Origin: Nematostella vectensis
Taxonomy: Eukaryota > Cnidaria > Anthozoa > Actiniaria > Edwardsiidae
NCBI RefSeq assembly: GCF_932526225.1
Contig: NC_064038.1
Location: 15,245,575-15,309,574, forward strand
Length of the DNA stretch: 64,000 nt
Reading direction: 5' to 3'
In this document: positions 29,858 to 40,275 of the stretch, piece by piece
Numbering within the stretch: position 1 is the stretch's first letter
Layout of the letters: each line of letters opens with the position of its first letter
Program-made: the position numbers and the translations under genes
The notes under the pieces: model-generated
Seen by the model: the letters and a program-made list of their open reading frames with translations, nothing else
Told to the model about the DNA's origin: nothing
Database searches by the model: none

Positions 29858-31909
29858 GTAAGAAATAGTAGAATATTGTAAAATAAGTAGGAGAAGTAAG
29901 GTAAAATATGGTTGAATATAGCGCTAGCGGATGCAGAGACGTATCCTTAAATCACATTGAATTAAAAAAAATAAACAACCTTGACCTGCTGATGTATGCG
30001 TCAACTTTGGGTCTCTTCAACAATTCGGGGCAATCTGAGTTGCTTTTTGTGACGATATTTCGGTAAGGCATCAATGACTGCCTTCTTAAAGGTGGAATAG
30101 ATATCACAACACAGCTAATAGCCATTTCTACGCCATTTTTGTTAAGGTCTAGGTAAAGGTAAACGATGTGTCCGCGGAAAAAAAATATTGTCGCGCCGCA
30201 ATTTTCACTACATGTACAAACTATATATTAAATAAAAGATAGAATGTTGAGTTATCTCCTGCAAGTTTTATTTTTGCAATAGCAAATTCCGTGTTAATCT
30301 AGAACGTAATGCACCTTCGCGTTATTGCGCATGCACTTGCACGTAATGGCATCTCAATAACAGATGGATGATCTGCCAAAGTGTGTGAGGAATTTTTGTT
30401 ATTTGACATTGTCAACAAAATATCAAGAATCAAAGCTGAAACTCTCATTTCTGGCGAAATTTGGATAGGAAAAGTGCTATAAAAGCGATCTTCAGTCGAA
30501 AATAAAAAATTCCTCACACACTTTATGACATGGCATAATTATCTATCAGATCAAGGCGATATCTTAAAATCCGTCGCGAGGTTACACCCGACAAGCCTGA
30601 GTTCTCGCCTCAAAATAATACGCTAGAAATGTCAACGATTTGGCGTGAATTTACGGTCAACAGGTCACGGAAAACAGCAAAGGCCCATTTCAGGCGTCTT
30701 AGAATCCGATTTATGTAAAAATTTTTTTTGCAAAAATAAAGTTTAAGAACTAATGAGAAAGGTTTTGCAAGAACAACAGTAAACAACTAACAGTGGTGTC
30801 AAATTTACCTTTACAAAACCTTAAGGTGGCTCGACCCAGTATTTCCTCCATCACACCGTCCATCTTTGAAAACGCACTGCGCGAAGAAAAGAATTCAGAT
30901 TCCAAATCGAATACATCAAATCAATAACAAAAGGATGAAAATATAATAGGAGTTATAAATCTTTTTGATCGGAATAAATCCTACGTGAGTAAGACCCCGC
31001 CTCCTATTATTCTAGGACAAATTAATATCCCATATCGATATTTTTCTCTAATTCCTCTCCTAATAATATGTAACACATGGTTGTCTAGCCTTGTGTGAAT
31101 TTTTAGAGATATCTGTAAAGGCGATTAAAAGCTAGAGTCGAGAGCTTCGAAATAGAGCAAATTTATGCGTAAATTTAACAACAAAGTTGCGACTACTTAC
31201 AGCTCGTTATTAAACATGATTTTATGTTATATGTCCCGGTTTATATGTCCCAGCGTTGTTATAGATATGATTTGGAACCACCACACACCCCTCACCCCTA
31301 AAACCACCAACCACCCCTCCTCCTGGAACCACTACCCACCCCCCCCCCCCCCCCCCAACTTTCGCCCTCCCTTCCCACCTATGGGACCACTCCACCGCCC
31401 CTGCTCTATTCTGATTGGCCAATACTATTATTCTCTGCGTTGATTGGCTAGTTCTTGCGGGATCGCTGTTTCTAAACATAGTGTGATAACCAAATCGGCC
31501 GTTCCAAATCTACAATACATGAGTGACGTCCCTATTTATGAGCCCCTGACATTCGTTAGAAAAAAAGAAATCTATACCACTATAGATTACTAGTGATATA
31601 TATTTCTACAAGATAAGGATAAAAGTTGATGTTATTTAAAGTAGTTCAGTTATTTTGGGTAAAATGCACACAGATTTTTTAGCTATTCTTGTCAACACCA
31701 CTTTGATCTTACAGACATTTCGTTATCATAAATGAACATACGTGATGGAAACAGGTTCTCATACAAATAGTGCTTTGTTGCTCTTAATAATAATGTCATT
31801 GATTCAGTATAAAACAAGAAAGTATGTGGACACATTGCTTATAATATAATCATTCTCATATCGTTTTTTTTCATTTGATTGAAAGTTTTTTTTTATAATT
31901 TCTTTAAAA
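29858..31909. other. Intron, no gene recognised; hairpin and C-run
   Basis: Contains an inverted repeat with arms near 30378-30405 and 30505-30530 (AAGTGTGTGAGGAATTTTT and complement) and a 14-C run near 31342. A CCACC-rich stretch at 31280-31390 gives artefactual frames. No exon supported. Confidence 0.55.
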
Positions 31910-31913
31910 TTAA

Positions 31914-32878
31914 CACATTGACCCCTGAACCGGCCTGTACCGGCTTTGGGAAGTACCCACAACCCAAAAAATTCATAAATTCAAAATAAACACAACAAGA
32001 TGAAGATACTCATGCATCCAACCAAGGTGTTGGCATCTACTCTTAAGCCGAATAATAGCACAGGTTCTTTGACAAATCTCAAATCGAACAAGGAGAGAAA
32101 AGCAGAATCACCCCTCTCAATAAAACGCTCAAAATACCACACAAGGGAGAGAAATCAGCAAACACAGCTCAAGACACAAATAGATACCTTTATTCTGATC
32201 CTCCAGGTACATTTCCTTGGCCTCAAAACACAATGTTCATTCCTTGAAGGATTGTACAACCACGAAAATATCTTTACGTATTGCAAAGCATTCTGGGAGA
32301 TCCAGGGGAAAATTCACGAGGGGAGGGCCAGTCAACACTCCTCTCCCCAAAGTCAGATGGTTTTTTATAAGTCTTTTCACCCCGAAGCCAAACGAATCAA
32401 TTCCAGGCCATACAGACCCAGAATAGCAGTGTAAACAATTTTGGAATCAATTTGGTTTCAGAAAAGACAGCATTTAGGAGAGCTGTGGTGATTCATTAGA
32501 AAATTATTTTCTCATCCGGGCAAAGCCAAACAAGAAAAAATCATCATGAATACACCTTTGCTTGCAAATATCCATAAGCAAAGCACTCAATTATGCCCCA
32601 AAAGACTTCATGATGTCCTGAGACACTCTCCTAATATGCTCATAGCTGTATTTTTGATGAAAAATACAAGCAACCATCAACTTGTGCTGGCTTCAGCACA
32701 TCGACGAGGGATTAAAAGTGGGGACCGCAAAGCACTGTTGGAAAGCTTGGATACCGCTGACTAGGTGCAGTTGTGTTTGACTTTGACGGGCTGTATAAAA
32801 CTCAGAATAGGGGGGGAGGTATCTGTTTTCAGTCTGTTTTTTGTAAATTCAGCTCCAAAAAAGCCAGGAGTCAATGGG
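31914..32878 (+). mobile_element. TTAA-flanked non-autonomous DNA transposon, complete copy
   Basis: 965 bp bounded by TTAA at 31910-31913 and 32879-32882. The left end CACATTGACCCC and the complement of the right end (CCCATTGACTCC) form short imperfect TIRs, and a CCGGCCTGTACCGG palindrome is subterminal. TTAA duplication is typical of piggyBac-type and Kolobok-type elements. Frames at 32000-32434 and 32546-32764 are shared between copies but show no transposase similarity. Compared with the second copy it lacks ~40 bp near 32008. Position 32475-32477 (TTA) is the empty target that was hit by element B in the other copy. Confidence 0.88.
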
Positions 32879-32882
32879 TTAA

Positions 32883-33400
32883 TCAACCACCCCTAGATTT
32901 TAATCAAAATAACTAGACCTTTTTAGACTTGTGCTGTGACATACACCAGTGGATTGGATCACATATATGCCATTTCTAGCAAGTGAATATCTTTAACCTA
33001 GAAAATAGAATTTTTTTTTACTTGGACATGACTGGACTCATTGATAGGGATGATATGCATAGCTTTTTTAGAAAAAAATGCCCAAGAAAACATCAGATTC
33101 AGGCAAGGTTTTGTGATAAGATTACTTTGACGGTGAATATACAGGAAAAGTACCAAAAGTGGGTTGACACTGCTGCTTTGAATTTATAAAGGCAAATATT
33201 TTTACAGAATTTGGGCTCCCTGTGGTTTCCCTAATGGTTTTAACATAAGAATTATATGTTAGAATATCAGCCATAACTTAAAGGAGGCTTGTTTGTATAT
33301 CAAGCAGAATTTGCCTACACTGTGGTATGCACCTAAGCTTGTGAAAAATGCATTGTTCTCAGGCAGTGAGGCAAGCATGATTTTTAGGGTGTGTTGGTAA
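32883..33400. other. No gene recognised
   Basis: Host intron between the two TTAA elements; frames on both strands have no support. Confidence 0.6.
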
Positions 33401-33999
33401 ACACATTGACCCCTGAACCGGCCTGTACCGGCTTTGGGAAGTACCCACAACCCAAAAAATTCATAAATTCAAAATAAACACAACAAGATGAAGATACTCA
33501 GGCATCAGTCTATGGGATAAATGGTCTTGCAGATATGCATCCAACCAAGGTGTTGGCATCTACTCTTAAGCCGAATAATAGCACAGGTTCTTTGACAAAT
33601 CTCAAATCGAACAAGGAGAGAAAAGCAGAATCACCCCTCTCAATAAAACGCTCAAAATACCACACAAGGGAGAGAAATCAGCAAACACAGCTCAAGACAC
33701 AAATAGATACCTTTATTCTGATCCTCCAGGTACATTTCCTTGGCCTCAAAACACAATGTTCATTCCTTGAAGGATTGTACAACCACGAAAATATCTTTAC
33801 GTATTGCAAAGCATTCTGGGAGATCCAGGGGAAAATTCACGAGGGGAGGGCCAGTCAACACTCCTCTCCCCAAAGTCAGATGGTTTTTTATAAGTCTTTT
33901 CACCCCGAAGCCAAACGAATCAATTCCAGGCCATACAGACCCAGAATAGCAGTGTAAACAATTTTGGAATCAATTTGGTTTCAGAAAAGACAGCATTTA

Positions 34000-34036
34000 G
34001 GGACCAGTCATTATTTATCTATAGGGGGGGCTGGGA
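34000..34036. repeat. Left TIR of element B
   Basis: GGGACCAGTCATTATTTATC, then TATA and GGGGGGGCTGGG. Complement of 39827-39862 except one position (A versus G) in the TATAGG/TATGGG step. Confidence 0.95.
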
Positions 34037-34296
34037 GAAAAAAAGGGGGGGTCAAGGCCATTTTAAATTAGCAAAGAGGGGGGTCATTGTATTTTAGGTA
34101 CAATAAACAGGGGGGGCCATCTTGTTAATCAGCATGATTTTTCAAAGAGTTGTTATATTGAAAACCAGTTAGATGAGATGTTATGTAGGATAAAGAATTG
34201 ACAATTTATGAAAATACCATTTGAATATCATGACATTTATCAATAATTTTCTGTAAAACAACAACATTTTCAACAAAAAGAGTGAACATCATCTTA

Positions 34297-35183
34297 TTAA
34301 AGTGCAGCAATGGTCTGCCCTATTATTGCAAGTGCATCGAGCGCAAAAAAGCCCTGATTGAATAGAAGGTCTAACTTCATGATGTCACAACTCTTCAACA
34401 GTCCTAAGGCCTCAGTGTTAATCTCATCCTCGCACACAGCATGTTGACTTTGTAAGGCTACATTATATCCATCAGGGAAGCAGAGAGTATAGGTAAACTC
34501 ATCTGTAAGCTTGACAATCAGTTTATGCATTGCAGTGTCTTCTCTTTTCCTTTTTCTTTTTTTGGCTTTGCAAGCATTTTCTTTTCTTCTTCTCTTTGCA
34601 AGACTTGACTTTTTCTTTAAGCTTACGGAAGATAATGACTTATAGGTTACTCCAATACTGATAAGCTTAGACTTGGCATTTGTTATTGTATCAATAAGAC
34701 CTTTTAAGTGCCCAATCTGAGATTCATAATACTTCTCCTGTTCCTTTGCCCATGCATGAGAGTGTCGTCCACTGGCTATGAATAGTTCACCATAACTATT
34801 TTCAGTTTCACTTTTTCGTGCAAGAAGTGCTTTTTCCAAACATGATAGCTCTTTGACTCCACGCTCGCAATTTGAAACATCAGCTGGACTGATGCATGGC
34901 AGAGAGCCCAAGTATTTACCAAAGCAAGCATTGTTATCATTACTCAAAATATAATTGAGTTTCTGTTCTATTTTCTCTGTCTCGGTCTTTGCTTCCCACC
35001 TCTTTCTTCTCTCTTTAAATAGGTACTCTTCAAATGCACAGTCACTCATATGGGGCTTTGCAGCTTCAAACATCTCTGGCAAGATTTCATTGAAATACTT
35101 AGTACGTGGGTGTTGAGGGTTTTCATACCAATATTTGGACTTTTGGTATGGCAATGGATCTCTTGTGGGTTGCTTTGAAGAAC
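34297..35183 (-). CDS. Element B accessory protein, exon 2
   Basis: 295 codons including stop, joined in phase 1 to the SAM exon (acceptor TTCTCCCAG). After a linker it reads YQKSKYWYENPQHPRTKYFN, a helical charged body (WEAKTETEKIEQKL), a segment SGRHSHAWAKEQEKYYESQI, a strongly basic nuclear-localisation-like cluster (KKKSSLAKRRRKENACKAKK) and a hydrophobic C-terminus ending ALAIIGQTIAAL. No enzyme motif recognised. Together with exon 1 the product is ~385 residues. Transcribed away from the transposase gene. Confidence 0.75.
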
Positions 35184-35534
35184 CTGGGAGAACTGGAGAA
35201 AAAGAGGATTAACAAAAATGACAATAAGTTTGACTGTGAGTAATAAAATACTCTGAAGTCTTGAATATGGGATAGAGGAAAATAAACAGATTAATATATA
35301 AGTGGAAATTAATAACCATGGGCTATCAAAATTTCTTTAAAATACATAAAAGTGCATGAACTATTATTGGGAACTTCAGAGTACAGTGTACATTATATTA
35401 TGTAAGGTAAAAATATTCTAAATTCTAGTCTTTTTGTTCACAATAGCACTAAAGCAATTTGAATTTTTTGCAACAACAAAACTTGTTTATATCTTCATTT
35501 TAAAAAGATCTTAATATCAAAACTTTAAACATAC

Positions 35535-35805
35535 CTGACTGAACTAAAGGTGTTTTGGTTTTGACTGCATCGAGTTTGTTGTTAATTGCTTTCTGTCTCA
35601 TTGAAAGTTTGAGTTCTTCAATCTTGAGTAATATCTTTTTCCTGTGTCCTCTTTTCAAAATTCCTATTTCTTCCAACTCTTGGTCAGTTATTGTAGCAAC
35701 AACATCAAGATCATCGTATCCTTCGTCTACAAATAGGCTTTGAAACTCCGATAATCCACAATCATGGAGCCATTTAGTCACATTGTTTATCGCTTCATCC
35801 GCCAT
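35535..35805 (-). CDS. Element B accessory protein, exon 1: SAM domain
   Basis: ATG at 35805. VTKWLHDCGLSEFQSLFVDE, DDLDVVATITDQELEEIGI and KRGHRKKILLKIEEL form a clear sterile alpha motif (W-L...L..Y/F...F....I.....L..L....L...GI...G.R..I...I). Donor TCAG|GTATGT, phase 1. SAM domains self-associate or bind partners; here it could tether the accessory protein to the transposase or polymerise on element DNA, which is inference. Confidence 0.88.
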
Positions 35806-35915
35806 CTTGAATAAGCGCCGAGTGGGGTCTGGAGACTAATGTCTTCCGTCGTTGTAACGCGGGCTCACTATAAAACTGTTTACTGAGGTTATATAATAAC
35901 TAAAGCAGTCCAAAC
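35806..35915. promoter_or_regulatory. Divergent promoter region of element B
   Basis: Only 110 bp separate the start codons of the two divergent genes, so they must share a compact bidirectional promoter and both 5' UTRs. It is moderately G+C-rich on the SAM side (GCGCCGAGTGGGGTCTGGAG) and AT-rich on the transposase side (TTATATAATAAC). No specific factor site is claimed. Confidence 0.6.
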
Positions 35916-37437
35916 ATGGATGGTATAATGAATGCATCACTTGTTACAGAAAAGAATGTGGAAAACTCGCCTCTAGTTACTTCAACTGACACAACAACCA
36001 ATCCAAAAGTAACCAAACATGATATCCGCCTTAATAGTAAGTCCATCTCAGTGAATGAAACTAGCATAGATTTAAGAACTTCATTGCAGGCCTGTCAAGA
36101 CGATGGCTTGGCTTTTTTATTAAACTATCAATATCAAGAAGTAAGAAGGCTGGGACATATAAAAAAGGAGAAAAAACTTAAAGGTCTCCTTGAAATTCAT
36201 AGTCACCTTCTACTGAAGCCAGATGTGGGCAATGCTAAGCACATTGGATATATTGACTTTGACACTGCATATGAACTGTATTGTGGACACCAAGAAAATG
36301 CTGTTGAGAAAAAAGACTTTAGAGACATTCTCCTGCACCCTGATTATGGTTTGCATGTACATATTGTAAACTTTCTTGAGTACAACAGACGGTACATAAT
36401 TTTAAAGACAAGTGAGCTGGATGTCCCAAATTTTGTTGCTGAGCTTCTTACCATGGTTACAAGTGAGAATGAGTATGTGCAAGAATACAGAGCTCGTTTT
36501 GAGATAAAAACAAACAGCTTGAAGTGTATTTTGAACTCGATGGACTCGGAATGGGATAGAAAATGTGCAAAACTTTTAATTGCAGCAAACCGGTCAAGAA
36601 CGGAAATTGAAGAGCTTGGCATTCATCCTGATTCTTTGGTGAAAAGTATGCAAAATGTAAAAGCTATTACCGAGGAAATAGAAAGAGCTAAGGTTGCTGC
36701 AGGTGACTGTGTTATGTTACGTTTGCGAGATAAGACAGAACATCTGAAATCTCAAATAGATGGATATACATCGCTCATTGAAAAGAAAAATGGTGTTTGG
36801 AAAGATCATCTGATAAGTGAAGTCAAGGATAAATTGGATATTGCAAAGGAGCAACTTGATGACAATGCAAAATACATTAAATGTCTTGAGAACCCAGATG
36901 AAGCTGACAAGTATGTGAAGCAGAAAATACAACAGAGAGTAAAACGCACAGCAGAAAATCTGGTAGAGTCTCACAGGATGAAAAAACGAAAACTGGGTGC
37001 TGGTCCTAATCAACAACTTGATTCTTCAGATGAAGAGTTCATAGCCAAAGCTATTGAAGATAAAGCCACTTACCATGGCAGGAGGCATAATCCTGTGATG
37101 TTCACAAATAGACGCGTGAAGAAGGGAGATCTACTGACAATTGCTAATTACAGGCTACTCCAGAAAGGCAAGAAGTTAATAAAGTCTGCCACAACCCCTT
37201 GGAACAGATCCCGTCCAAAAAACGTCAGAAGTCGTCAAGCAAAATTGCATATTGGCAAAGGGTTATTTTGCACAAAAAAGCCACCGAAAGCAGAAGATTG
37301 TGATAACGAAAACACTCATCATCAGCGAAGTCACTGTAAAAATGTCCAACAATTCCTGTCCTCTGACAAGTCGAAGCAGAAGTTCAGCTTTATTAAATCT
37401 ATGGACGATAAGGCATACATACGACCTGGAACGTCAG
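35916..37437 (+). CDS. Element B transposase-like protein, exon 1
   Basis: ATG 35916; 507 codons plus one base; donor CGTCAG|GTAAAC. It has a long helical body (FLLNYQYQEVRRLGHIKKEK; LRLRDKTEHLKSQIDGYTSL), basic cluster RMKKRKLGAG, then GRRHNPVMFTNRRVKKGDLL, NRSRPKNVRSRQAKLHIGKG, a Cys/His stretch (NTHHQRSHCKN) and near its end SFIKSMDDKAYIRPGTS. The Asp of MDDKAY (~497/498) precedes a hydrophobic strand in the manner of the first catalytic Asp of RNase H-fold transposases. Assignment as the first D of a DDE triad is inference. Confidence 0.8.
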
Positions 37438-37625
37438 GTAAACTTTGATAACAAACGAAAATAGTTTACTATAGTAGGTGGGCCACAATACTTGCCGGCG
37501 TAATCTTTTTAGTCATAGATATATACATATAATTTGCCAGTTATGCATCAATAATTGAGTGGTTGAGTAATCTAATGAAAAAGAAAAAAATTCAATTAAT
37601 GAGTCCTTTAAATGTATCTTCCTAG

Positions 37626-39688
37626 AGGGACTTGAAAAGACTCGAAATACCAAGATTCTAACACTTAGCGGTGAAGGCGCAAGGCAGTTGCCGAAGTACG
37701 ACTGGCCAGAGAAAGCAGTTTATCAAACTCCCGCTGCACATAGAATAATGGAAAAAGAGAGTATAACTATGGACGATGGATCTGAAAAGCTGATAACCGT
37801 TAATGATAATCACATTGTTATCGTACGCCCAAAGTCATACGTGCCGTCATCAGGAACAATGTGGGCTAATGAGACTCATAGGTTAAGGTGTGTATACCCA
37901 GATATGCACGAAGTTGAACCAGAAGATGCCTTCGTCAAGTATTCTGCAAATTTTCGCCAGTTTTGTTCTTCGTTGTATGGAGATGTATATTTACTCGACG
38001 ACATGACTATGGAAGAAGATCTCAAGAAGATGAGTGCATCGGAACCATGCCCTCACAAAGAATATGAGCTAAAACGTTTAACACATTTTCTACACAGAGT
38101 TGATATCTGCTTTGATGCAGTTGAGGTAACAAAGAATGTGATGAGTGAACAAGAATGCGAATTAATCAAGAACATTCAAAGCTCCATGATACCACTGATT
38201 AACCATTGCTCCATAATTGTAGAGGCGCTTAGGAAGGATAACTGTCCAGAAATCGGCAGTTTTATGGATATGAAATCACAAGCTGATGAAATTCTAAAGC
38301 ACCTGGGTTCACTTAAGCTTCCGCAAGTCAAACCACGTTGGGCTGAGTTCACAGACGCTGGTCCAGGAGTGGGAGTTAACAATGTTGATGTTAAGGTTAG
38401 AAGTGCAGAGTTAGACAGGTTATACAACCGCGATTACCGTATCCGAGTACACCGTTCAAGGGGTGATAGTGGGCAGAATGAGGCGGAGCGCACAAACTCT
38501 GCAATTGGTGACGCTGTTGTTGATGGAGCCATTATCAAATGGGAACATTACAAACGTTTTCATGGAATGACGAAAGAGGAGATAGCTGATTTGACCATCG
38601 AAGAATTTGATGCACTCGAAGACCAAAGGATGGAACGGAATGCGTGGAGAATCACACACCAACTTGCTGAAAGAATTGACGGTGCGCCCGTGTTATCAGA
38701 TTTCATCAATGGTATAGCATCGGAAAGTCCAGATGATATGTTCTTCTTTAATGACAACTATCTGTCGCAATATACAAGTAAATCGAAGTCTCTTCGAGCA
38801 ACTGTGCCTGGTGCTTCTTATTTTGATAAGATATTCACGTTCATTGAACTACACCTGCAGACAGGGGAACTGTATACGGAATTTCTAAAGGAGTCATGCA
38901 AGAAAACACTGGGTACTTCATGTGAGTATTGTCTGAAAAATCCATGGAGCGGCCCAGTAATGACCCGTATACCAAGACCATTTCCAAGCGCCGATGATCT
39001 TCCAGAGTTCCATTACAAGAATGTTCATAGCACTCCACTCACAGACAGCAAGGGAAATGATCGTGGTCCAGATGACTGGCAGCCAAGAGCTAACATTAAG
39101 AAGTTATTTGAGCAAAAGAAATTGTCCCTCGAAGACAATGAAGAAATCAAGAAATTTTCCCAGGCATTTATTGTTGACGAAAAATATGTCAGATCCTATT
39201 TAGAACATCTATCGTCATTGGAAACCATCTCCAAAATCCGGGAAAAGCAACGCAAAGATGCAAGGCAAGAACGAAAAAAGAAGGAGGTTTCTGATTACAA
39301 CTGGCAGGAACTTATTGAGAATGGCAAGCTGCCATCACTTGTCGTTTCAGAACTTGATAAGTATTTGATCCATTATAACCTTTCAAAGACAGGGAAGAAA
39401 AAGGACAAAATCAGGCGCATTACCGTTCACTACTACAATCAGGATAGAAGAGCTGTGCCTGATGATCAACCTGTAGCAGATTTTGATCAACAATTTGGTT
39501 CTGAAGATAGTGAAAATGAAAGTGACAGTGATGAAGACCTCGTTTTGTGTGACAGCAGCAGTGACAGTGACAGTGATAGTAGTGATTGCGATGGCGATGA
39601 GGAAGGTGGCTCTGCAGAGGTACTTACATCTAGAAGTGGCCGAAAAACTACACAAAATTCAAGATTTGCTGATTTCGTTCTTTATTAG
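37626..39688 (+). CDS. Element B transposase-like protein, exon 2 (DDE core end, SAP domain)
   Basis: Acceptor TTCCTAG, phase 1 in, 687 codons including stop; full product ~1194 residues. Key parts: QLPKYDWPEKAVYQTPAAHR, WAEFTDAGPGVGVNNVDVKV (Asp ~751), RVHRSRGDSGQNEAERTNSA (Glu ~793/795), a single GTSCEYC pair, SAP-like motif LPSLVVSELDKYLIHYNLSK with a following KKKDKIRRI (~1083-1120), and an acidic Ser/Asp tail (DSDSDSSDCDGDEEGG). The D ... 40-odd residues ... E spacing with NEAERTNSAI after GDSG recalls integrase/DDE cores. The frame is uninterrupted, so this copy may be active. Superfamily not recognised. Confidence 0.85.
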
Positions 39689-39826
39689 GTAGGTCTCAGG
39701 TGCCCCATTTTTTTTTTTGGGGGGGGGGTCATCTTTTAAAATTATAATACGGAGGGGGGGCTATCTGCAATTTTCTTCAATTAAGGGGGGGCTTTGACAA
39801 AAGTTTCACCTTTGACTGGAAAATTA

Positions 39827-39862
39827 CCCAGCCCCCCCCATAGATAAATAATGACTGGTCCC
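39827..39862. repeat. Right TIR of element B
   Basis: CCCAGCCCCCCCCATAGATA, then AATAATGACTGGTCCC, followed by the TTA target duplication. Mirrors 34000-34036. Confidence 0.95.
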
Positions 39863-40275
39863 TTAGGAGAGCTGTGGTGATTCATTAGAAAATTTTTTTT
39901 TTTATTATCCGGGCAAAGCCAAACAAGAAAAAATCATCATGAATCCACCTTTGCTTGCAAATATCCATAAGCAAAGCACTCAATTATGCCCCAAAAGACT
40001 TCATGATGTCCTGAGACACTCTCCTAATATGCTCATAGCTGTATTTTTGATGAAAAATACAAGCAACCATCAACTTGTGCTGGCTTCAGCACATCGACGA
40101 GGGATTAAAAGTGGGGACCGCAAAGCACTGTTGGAAAGCTTGGATACCGCTGACTAGGTGCAGCTGTGTTTGACTTTGACGGGCTGTATAAAACTCAGAA
40201 TAGGGGGGGAGGTATCTGTTTTCAGTCTGTTTTTTGTAAATTCAGCTCCAAAAAAGCCAGGAGTCAATGGGTTAA

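Larger units (their letters stand above)
34000..39862. mobile_element. Element B: complete 5863-bp DDE-type DNA transposon
   Basis: Ends are GGGACCAGTCATTATTTATC on the left and its exact complement on the right; TIRs run ~36 bp with one mismatch and then become G/C-run rich. A TTA target duplication flanks it (33997-33999, 39863-39865), proven by the empty site in the sister TTAA copy at 32475-32477. Inside are two divergent, spliced genes with all frames open: a SAM-domain protein on - and a DDE/SAP transposase-like protein on +. Subterminal GGGGGG tracts are at 34025-34115 and 39719-39840. TTA duplications are seen in PIF/Harbinger and some others, but the proteins do not match that superfamily as I know it. 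Confidence 0.93.
33401..40271 (+). mobile_element. Second TTAA element copy, split by element B
   Basis: Left part 33401-33999 and right part 39863-40271 together reproduce the copy at 31914 almost base for base. TTAA is intact on the right (40272-40275); the left flank reads GTAA (33397-33400). The interruption is exactly element B. High identity between the copies shows recent activity of this family. Confidence 0.9.
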
